DNA of 29,061 nt from Klebsormidium nitens (taxonomy: Eukaryota > Streptophyta > Klebsormidiophyceae > Klebsormidiales > Klebsormidiaceae): positions 1 to 29,061 of the forward strand of contig DF237160.1 of the NCBI GenBank assembly GCA_000708835.1, read 5' to 3'. The position numbers and the translations under genes are program-made. This document shows, piece after piece, positions 23,801 to 29,061 of this stretch. Numbering within the stretch: the stretch's first letter is position 1; each line of letters opens with the position of its first letter. The notes below the pieces were generated by a model. The model made no database searches and was not told where the DNA came from. It was given only the letters and a program-made list of their open reading frames with translations.

Positions 23801-26800
23801 GAACGTTCAAATCTAGTCGTGGTTCAACAATTTCAAAATATAATGAGAAGATCAGTTGAGGTGCAATGTTGGTTCATTCCACAGATATCTAGGGGGCTAC
23901 GAGTCCTAGAGAAATGCCTCGCAATAGCGGTTCAAACAAAGACAAACCGTGTGATGTCCAAAAAGTGACTCCTGCCAACAACTTTGGAGGGATCCGGAAA
24001 GAAAGGCCGTTTAGGAAAGCGGCAGTGAGAATCGGACTCCTCAAATTATGACTTCAGCACGACTAAACCACCAAACACATTCAATCCCCTGTCCAAGGTT
24101 GAACGGCAAACATGGCATGTCTTACAGTGGAGGCGCCCAGATAGAAGGTTGCCAGACTCGGAAGTATCCCTACTTAGCAGAAATCAAAGCGGAGTACATT
24201 TGGAGGTTCATGGCTTTGCTGAAGCCTTTGAATCCAATCTGAAATGAGCGGAAGAGCATCGGTTGCCTACCGAGGTTGCCGGAATATTCCTCCGAGCAGC
24301 AAAAACCGGACGGGCAATATCCGGCCGCTTCACACTTGCAACCGCTCTCACTCGCGGCACATTCTCCGTGGTTGGGGCAGCAGAACGACTTGGAAGCCGG
24401 GCAGCTGAGACCGTTGAAGCTATTGCATTGCGGGCACACCTGTGTGCCATTTGCAAGGACGGGCGTGTCGTAACAGGTGCCTACGAATGGCAAAGAACGG
24501 AAGATCAGTAAGGGGCACTGCCCATCCTCGTCGAATCCAATTTTTTTGTCCACTTGAGGGTATGAAGGCAATAGCGAGCCAGAGCAAGAAAGCATGAGCG
24601 ACAAAACGTGGTGAAGAGCACGTGGTTACAAGCCAGAGTGGTTGTTGAGCAAAGATTGCAGGGAACAACGTCAACGGGTAGTCAGAAGGTGCAAGTTTGG
24701 TGGCAGCTCAAAATCCAGACTCACTTAGAAGTGAGATCTGAATGGACAGAGTAAAACTCGAAGGACTCTCTGGGAAATAGGTAAGATTGCAATTTGCTCG
24801 TCCGAAGAAGATCACGGTCGGTCGGAAATGACCCGTTTGCATAAAAGGCTTCCTGGTTATGTGGCAGTTCGGAAGGTCTAGTTGCGAAGAACAATGTTTT
24901 GGCCAAACATTTCGCAAAGTCTGAAGGTAAGAATCTGCCGTAGAAGCAGCAGGGAAAGAGAACGGAACCTTCGACTCGTGGCTTGCACGATTGGCTCAAC
25001 AACGTACAGCTCCCTGCTCAAACTTAACGGCAAGGATGGCAGGTCTTCATCGTGGAGGCGCTCCAGTAGCATTCTGCAGAAAGTAGAGCTTGTCCCTGCT
25101 TAGATTGTGGAGTACGACTGGCGTTCATCGGGTTTATGCTTTGGGGTTATACTCACCCTGCTTGTAAGTCCCGGTGTTGGAGTCGTAGTCGTACTCGCGG
25201 CTGCAGCAAGTGTTGTACGGGCAATAACCGGCGCTGATGCATGGGCAGGAGGTTGGAGATGCAACGCACTGCCCCGATGCGCAGCAAGTTCCTTTGCTGG
25301 CGGGGCAGCTCAGCCCGTTCAAATTGTTGCAGTTTGGACAGACCTGCTTGCCGCTGCTGTTGAAGGGCGCGTTGACGCATCTTCCTGCAAGGACAAGCGT
25401 CTCTTTAGACCATGTTGGCTTGGGGCAATAAGCTGAAAGCGGATGACGAAGTAAGAACATTGAACCGGGAAATAAAATCGTTGGGCATCACAGGATCTGG
25501 ATAAGCGATGAAGAACTACCCCAACGCGATGTCTACAGATCCAAACGACGACCTTTCAGACGTTCTCAACTAGGAAGCTTGGATATTGGTGGCTGCCTGT
25601 GAACGTTGAGATTCAAATCGATACTCTAGTAGGTATCACAAAACTCATCCGCATCTTCGTTCCCTCAGAAGCCTGGGGGTAAACGTTTCGGAAGTTTTGA
25701 GCAACTTGAAGTTGGTTTCAAGAATGATTTAAACACTTCAAGGATTAAGGGAGTCCGTCAACCAACCGTCAACCACTATTATCCTTGTACGGTGCCCCAA
25801 TCCAGACAGGCGGCAGTGAAATGGCCATGCGATAGACCCAAGATCCTCTGCGGAGGAACATCCACCAACGGCGATTCACTCCGTCCCAGCCGCCACATTA
25901 GCAAGCTCATGAATCGACCATTTAATAGCCGACCTTTTCTTGAACGTTCTAATGAGACGGAGCCCAGGGAAACGACGCACCTGTTTTGCCGGATGACTCT
26001 TCGGTACAGCAGTAATTGCTGGGGCATTGGCCGGAGTAAGTGCAAGTGCAGCCGGCGTTGGTTGCCGCGCACTGCCCATTCGGGCAGCACACCTTCTTGT
26101 TGGTCGGACAGGATAACCCATTGAAATCGTTGCAGTTTGCGCACTCCTGGGTGCCGTTGCTGAAGAAGGCCGTGCTCGAGCAGTGTCCTGGAGAAGGAAG
26201 TTGACTCTTGAGTCTCAGAGCGGTGTGAGCAAGCAAATAATGGTGAGCATCGTTGGAGCGCTGGTCGGATTCTCGTGCCAAGTCCAGCTTGAAGCTCGCT
26301 AATCTCAGGCCAAGAAACGAGAAGCAGATCAACTGGAGATCGATCTACATATGAACGGGGTGCCAAAAGTGTCGAAACAATGAGAAAGAAGGGTCGACGA
26401 GCCTGCTCACTCGCACTACACGCTTTGAGCGGATTCTCGTCAGAAGCGTAAAAGTTTTAAAGGAATCTCGCCGCCATTCGATCGAGCAGTACTGCACACG
26501 GTTACTATGAAGCTGGGGCACGAAGCTGCACCACGTCCGTGAAGCGTTGTGCCACTAAGTTGAGGTCATCAAGTTTTCGGATTTAGTCAAAAAAAACAAA
26601 AACTCATAAGTTGGGGCACTATAGTCCATGTGGCTCACCATCGACGTAATAGCCCGTGCAACAAGAATCCTGCGGGCAGTAGTAGGAGCTATAAGGACAA
26701 GGGCAGGCCTCCACGTCACTGACGCATTCTCCGGACTGTCTACAACATACTCCCTTGTTGGCGGGGCAGGAGACTCCGTTGTATTCCTGGCACTGTGGAC

Positions 26801-29061
26801 AGACCTGCGCGCCACTGCTGTCGAAGGGTGCGTTTGTGCAATGACCTGCAGGAGGAGAAGACGGCTCTCCCTGTGTTATTTTCAAATCAAGACCACTCCA
26901 GGTACAGAAGTTCGCGTCTCCCTTTTCATACGAATAACAGATTCGTATTTAAAGAGCAATCCGACTCCACTTAGAAACTTGCGTTAAATGGCGGAAGAGT
27001 GCCTGGGGGAGTCAAAACGGGCCTGCTGACGCAGTTTGCTCTTACGAGAAAAACGCAAGGACGGATACCCAGCGTCAATGAGCAACTGTCTGCAAACTGG
27101 AAGGGAAAGCTGCAAATAGTACGGTCTGGCAAAAGGTTTCGTCCGAGATGAGGGAACCAGACAGCAAGATCAGCGATCTCGAACATCAATTTTAAATTTT
27201 GCACCTCGAGCATACGTGCATGCTAGGCCGATCTCAGACATTTTGATGGCCACGATCAGTCGCCAGGGATTGACCATAGATGCCATCTTCTACAACCCAA
27301 TCATGCCAACGCTTACCAGTTGTACCGTTTCGGTAATCTCCAGTACAGCAATACCCTGATGGACATTGACCATTGGACTCGCAGGTGCATGCGCTCTCGT
27401 CTGCGGCGCATCCTCCAGTGGGGCAGCAGAAAGGCTTGTTGTCGGGGCAGGCGAGGCCGTTGGCGTTGAAATCGTTACAGTTAGGACAAGCCTGGGTGCC
27501 ATTTGAAAGGATAAGCGTATCGGTGCAGGTGCCTGCCCAAGAACGAGAGAGAAGTTGAAGGCAAGTACTGAGACAAAGAGCGTTTGCCTAGAATCTGATC
27601 CGGTCTTGTACCCAGCTGCAAGCTCATCAAGGCTCTGCACAACATACCTAGCGCCATTGCTGACGTATGCGATCTATGTACGGAGCAACGTATGTCGATC
27701 CTACACTTTTCAAGTGTAAGTACACTAAAAGAGACTAAGAACCTGGTGAAATATCTCTTGAAGACGAGTCAGTGACCCGAGCAAAGAAGCCTGTGCGGAT
27801 TCAGCCTGTCACGTTTGTGAACATGTAACATGTGTTATGATACTGCTAGCAAGTGAAGTTCTTGCTCCTCCCAGTGAACTTGAGTGCCTCACCTTCGTTG
27901 CCCGAATAGTATTCTCTGCAACAAAAGCCTGTTGGACAATAATATTGGGAGTAGTAACAAGGACACTCATTGGCCGATGCTTTGCACTCTCCGGTGGCGC
28001 AGCACACTCCCTTTTCGGGAGGGCAGGTCGGTCCGTTGAACACGTTGCAATTGGAGCAGACCTGGGTTCCGTTGGACAACACTGGCACGTTTGTGCAAAC
28101 ACCTGAAAAGGAGCGGAAACGATTGTGAGGGTCGGAGATACAAGACGTTCAGTGGAGGACGCGCTGAAAGAGAAAGAAGCTTGGGAAAACTTCGATGCTC
28201 TTCATTCGGGCTCTTATGAAGCAACGGAGGGTAAGAGGAGTCAAAGAGACCATAAGAGCGAGTCTACTTCCAAAGGTTCAAGAGGTCTAATGTGAGTACG
28301 CAGCAGTGATTGAAAGAGAACCAAGAAAAGAGGGCCATTCTTTGATAGTTGCATATTGGAGGTCTGGTGAAGTGTCCGTTTAATTCGCATTGGGTCAGGA
28401 TGTCTCGAATCTAGGCCAGGGTAGTAGTGCTTTTCGTCTCAAAGTCAGCGAGTTGCACGTGCAACTCAAATACTAAAGCAACTTCGTTTCCAATAGGGGC
28501 AGCCGGAAGCGACAAATAACGCCTTTGCAAACGCTACGGATGGAAGAGCTAGCAAATGTGAAAATCACACACTTCTTTCAACATCTCTTAGAATAACCAG
28601 CTTGTCCACAACACGCACAGTTTTTCAACTCTGATGAATTTTATCGACTATGTCAAGTTCAGGTCAACAAGTCTTCCAAAGATATAAAGAGTACCCTTGC
28701 GAGACACTTACCAACTTTGCCCGTATACTGTTCGGTGCAGCAGCCTTTATTCAGGGCGCAATCAGAGGTCGATCTGCACCTCCTCACGGGGGGTGGAGGT
28801 GGAGCCCGGCGCGGCGGGGGGGGATTTGGCCCAGGGAGAACCAAGGGTGGAGGATTCAATGGAGGCGGTGGTGGGGGGTTTTTCGTAGAGACTGGCGGCG
28901 GAGGCATGGGACTTTGTGGTGGCGGAGGTTGCTTTGGAGGAGGCGGGTTTTTCTTGGGGGGCGGAGGTGGTGGAAGAACGGCTTTGGGAGGGGGAGGGGC
29001 ACCGCGTGGGGGAGGGTTGAGTGGCGGCGGCGGGCTTTTGGTTTGAGGAGGTGGGTTTGCG
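17674..29061 (-). CDS. Large multi-exon protein: Pro-rich region plus tandem 12-Cys modules (5' end outside window)
   Basis: Sixteen minus-strand exons in order: 29061-28712, 28102-27893, 27532-27317, 26845-26639, 26187-25981, 25384-25157, 24480-24271, 23616-23413, 22919-22710, 22251-22045, 21411-21187, 20480-20277, 19598-19383, 18946-18740, 18241-18035 and 17813-17674 (stop TAG 17676-17674). Joined, they give 1148 residues with 180 Cys. Every junction is phase 1 within a Gly codon, so the frame runs through all exons. After a Pro-rich start come fourteen modules of ~68-76 residues with typical spacing C-x12-C-x2-C-x7-C-x6-CC-x4-C-x6-C-x-C-x5-C-x4-CC, plus a partial module at each end. Most modules carry an Asn-Gly-Thr or Asn-Ser-Ser sequon between Cys1 and Cys2. 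The product is probably secreted, disulfide-rich and glycosylated. I do not recognise the module; granulin-, hevein- and Dickkopf-like spacings were considered and do not fit. The signal peptide, if any, lies beyond the window. Confidence 0.88.
18035..18241 (-). CDS. Exon: 12-Cys module 14
   Basis: 207 nt. Acceptor AATGCAG, donor GTGAGT. Starts GVCTNTPVLANGTQVC and ends YCCTEEFSGNLG. The last complete module, and very close to module 13, so probably a recent tandem duplicate. Confidence 0.85.
18740..18946 (-). CDS. Exon: 12-Cys module 13
   Basis: 207 nt. Acceptor GATGCAG, donor GTAAGT. Starts GLCTNTPVVTNGTQVC and ends FCCTEYYSGKLG. It gives the cleanest example of the consensus Cys spacing and keeps the NGT sequon. 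Closest to module 14. Confidence 0.85.
19383..19598 (-). CDS. Exon: 12-Cys module 12
   Basis: 216 nt. Acceptor CGTACAG, donor GTAGGC. Starts GKCVQSPIDPATGNQVC and ends YCCTEEYTGNQG. The loop between Cys6 and Cys7 is longer (NRGYGE). No sequon. Sister of module 8. Confidence 0.85.
20173..20183. repeat. 11-base C homopolymer
   Basis: A run of eleven C in intron 11/12, about 95 bases past the module 11 donor. A likely site of length variation or sequencing error; not coding. Confidence 0.9.
20277..20480 (-). CDS. Exon: 12-Cys module 11
   Basis: 204 nt. Acceptor CTCGTAG, donor GTGAGC. Starts GTCYNTPVLANGTQIC and ends YCCTKENGELG. Sister of module 7; its first half also pairs with module 6. Confidence 0.85.
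20500..21060. repeat. Intron 10/11, duplicate of intron 5/6
   Basis: The introns before modules 11 (20500-21060) and 6 (24500-25100) share an ordered series of words: agcatgagccacaaaa / agcatgagcgacaaaa, gagcacgtagt / gagcacgtggt, a ggtgca...ggtggc block near 20676 and 24690, and gggaccctcgacttgtg / ggaaccttcgactcgtg. They are homologous non-coding sequence, so duplication covered exons and introns together. Confidence 0.6.
21187..21411 (-). CDS. Exon: 12-Cys module 10
   Basis: 225 nt with an extended tail (SREYEYTVYPNYLQG). Acceptor TTACAG, donor GTGAGT. NSS sequon in place of NGT. The usual NxFNG motif before Cys4 reads TRWSG. Sister of module 5. Confidence 0.85.
22045..22251 (-). CDS. Exon: 12-Cys module 9
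   Basis: 207 nt. Acceptor CATGCAG, donor GTGCGT. Starts GFCTNTPVSSNGTQIC and ends YCCTEESSGKTG. Sister of module 4, from the coding tail into the intron (shared gagccgacctt and cggagccc words). Confidence 0.85.
22710..22919 (-). CDS. Exon: 12-Cys module 8
   Basis: 210 nt. Acceptor CTCACAG, donor GTGGGC (less usual). Starts GKCVQSPVDPATGDQVC, with a one-residue-longer Cys1-Cys2 loop and no sequon, and ends YCCSEEYSGNPG. Sister of module 12. Confidence 0.85.
23413..23616 (-). CDS. Exon: 12-Cys module 7
   Basis: 204 nt. Acceptor CTCGCAG, donor GTGAGC. Starts GSCTNTPILSNGTQIC and ends YCCTKENGEFG, one or two residues shorter than most modules. Sister of module 11, including the flanking word gagcggcaaa just before the acceptor. 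Confidence 0.85.
24050..25100. repeat. Related introns before modules 6 and 7
   Basis: Intron 6/7 near 24105-24180 and intron 5/6 near 25028-25100 share aacggcaaacatggcatgtctt / aacggcaaggatggcaggtctt style words, then tggaggcgc and a cctacttag / cctgcttag word at similar distances from their donors. They fit repeated copying of the unit that starts a module-6/7/11-type exon. Confidence 0.5.
24271..24480 (-). CDS. Exon: 12-Cys module 6 (apparent chimera)
   Basis: 210 nt. Acceptor TTCGTAG, donor GTAGGC. The first half (GTCYDTPVLANGTQVC through LSCPASK) matches module 11, and so does the intron before it. The second half (GECAASESGCKCEAAG and SEEYSGNLG) and the donor match module 12. It therefore looks like a recombinant of two module types. 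Confidence 0.85.
25157..25384 (-). CDS. Exon: 12-Cys module 5
   Basis: 228 nt, the longest module, with an extended Tyr-rich tail (SREYDYDSNTGTYKQG). Acceptor CCTGCAAGGA context (TTGCAG), donor GTGAGT. It has an NSS sequon in place of NGT. Its sister is module 10, which shares the long tail and the donor. Confidence 0.85.
25981..26187 (-). CDS. Exon: 12-Cys module 4
   Basis: 207 nt. Acceptor CTCCAG, donor GTGCGT. Starts GHCSSTAFFSNGTQEC and ends YCCTEESSGKTG. Its tail, donor and the first ~90 bases of the following intron closely match module 9, marking these as duplicates. Confidence 0.85.
26639..26845 (-). CDS. Exon: 12-Cys module 3
   Basis: 207 nt. Acceptor CCTGCAG, donor GTGAGC. Starts GHCTNAPFDSSGAQVC and ends SCCTGYYVDG. 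It lacks the NGT sequon (DSSGAQ instead). The Cys9-Cys10 loop resembles that of module 1. Confidence 0.85.
27317..27532 (-). CDS. Exon: 12-Cys module 2
   Basis: 216 nt. Acceptor GGGCAG, donor GTAAGC. Starts GTCTDTLILSNGTQAC. There is a two-residue insertion before Cys4 (NDFNANGLAC), and the tail diverges (TGDYRNGTTG). All 12 Cys and the NGT sequon are present. Confidence 0.85.
27893..28102 (-). CDS. Exon: 12-Cys module 1
   Basis: 210 nt. Acceptor TTTTCAG, donor GTGAGG. Starts GVCTNVPVLSNGTQVC and ends FCCREYYSGNEG. All 12 Cys and the NGT sequon are present. The loop between Cys9 and Cys10 is one residue longer (CYYSQYYC), as in module 3. Confidence 0.85.
28712..29061 (-). CDS. Exon: Pro-rich region and C-terminal third of a module (partial)
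   Basis: The open frame runs off the window edge; 116 complete codons are visible. Runs of three to six Pro are separated by Lys, Asn, Gln, Ser or Leu (KSPPPPLN, KNPPPPKQPPPPQ), as in extensin-like or hydroxyproline-rich cell-wall proteins. The last ~25 residues (RRCRSTSDCALNKGCC then TEQYTGKVG) match Cys9 to Cys12 and the tail of the module. The donor is GTTG|GTAAGT. The Gly-rich frame on the opposite strand is only its antisense shadow. Confidence 0.85.

Noticed and set aside
28717-29046. Gly-rich open frame on the plus strand
   Set aside because: It is the exact antisense of the Pro-rich exon (CCN against GGN). The minus strand has the splice donor and joins in frame to the cysteine modules.
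17674-29061. Granulin, hevein/chitin-binding, Dickkopf/colipase or venom-toxin-like identity for the cysteine modules
   Set aside because: CC pairs and short loops recall each of these, but the full 12-Cys spacing fits none, and the modules sit in tandem in one large protein behind a Pro-rich region. Left unnamed.
17674-29061. CRISPR or bacterial tandem-repeat array
   Set aside because: Repeats are diverged protein-coding exons with GT..AG introns of unequal length, not short identical repeats with unique spacers.

Overview
The window looks like nuclear DNA of a eukaryote with many spliceosomal introns. GT..AG junctions preserve reading frame across sixteen exons of one gene. A proline-rich, extensin-like stretch, a trihelix (Myb/SANT-like) protein and loose intergenic regions fit a green alga or other member of the green lineage. 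A streptophyte alga is my best guess, but that is inference; nothing here fixes the species. I see no bacterial operon structure, tRNA or rRNA.

Layout. (1) 1-2841: an imperfect duplicated repeat (824-1216), then a complete two-exon minus-strand gene (2841 to 1312) for a 314-residue AT-hook plus Myb/SANT-like DNA-binding protein. (2) 3021-3300: a compact set of nested inverted repeats, MITE-like. (3) 3301-5800: no gene I can support. (4) About 5810-8753, minus strand: remains of an exonuclease V (EXO5/DEM1) gene with recognisable exons but broken frames. One exon is tandemly copied five times (7030-7880), and the catalytic region carries a 23-bp minisatellite. (5) 9444-9590, minus strand: an isolated kinesin motor fragment around the P-loop, with a frameshift and the catalytic Lys changed. 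(6) 10700-15300: GC-rich DNA with overlapping open frames on both strands but no recognisable protein. (7) 15400-17670: AT-richer DNA without a gene. (8) 17674-29061, minus strand: the main feature, the 3' part of a large gene whose 5' end lies beyond the window.

That gene encodes a Pro-rich N-terminal region followed by fourteen complete copies and two complementary partial copies of a roughly 70-residue, 12-cysteine module. I do not recognise the module as a named family. There is one module per exon, and every intron is phase 1, splitting a Gly codon. The 1148 residues visible contain 180 cysteines. Paralogous exon pairs (4/9, 5/10, 7/11, 8/12) and similar introns show that the array grew by duplication of multi-exon blocks. 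The protein is probably secreted and disulfide-rich, perhaps part of a cell wall or extracellular matrix. That role is inferred from composition only.
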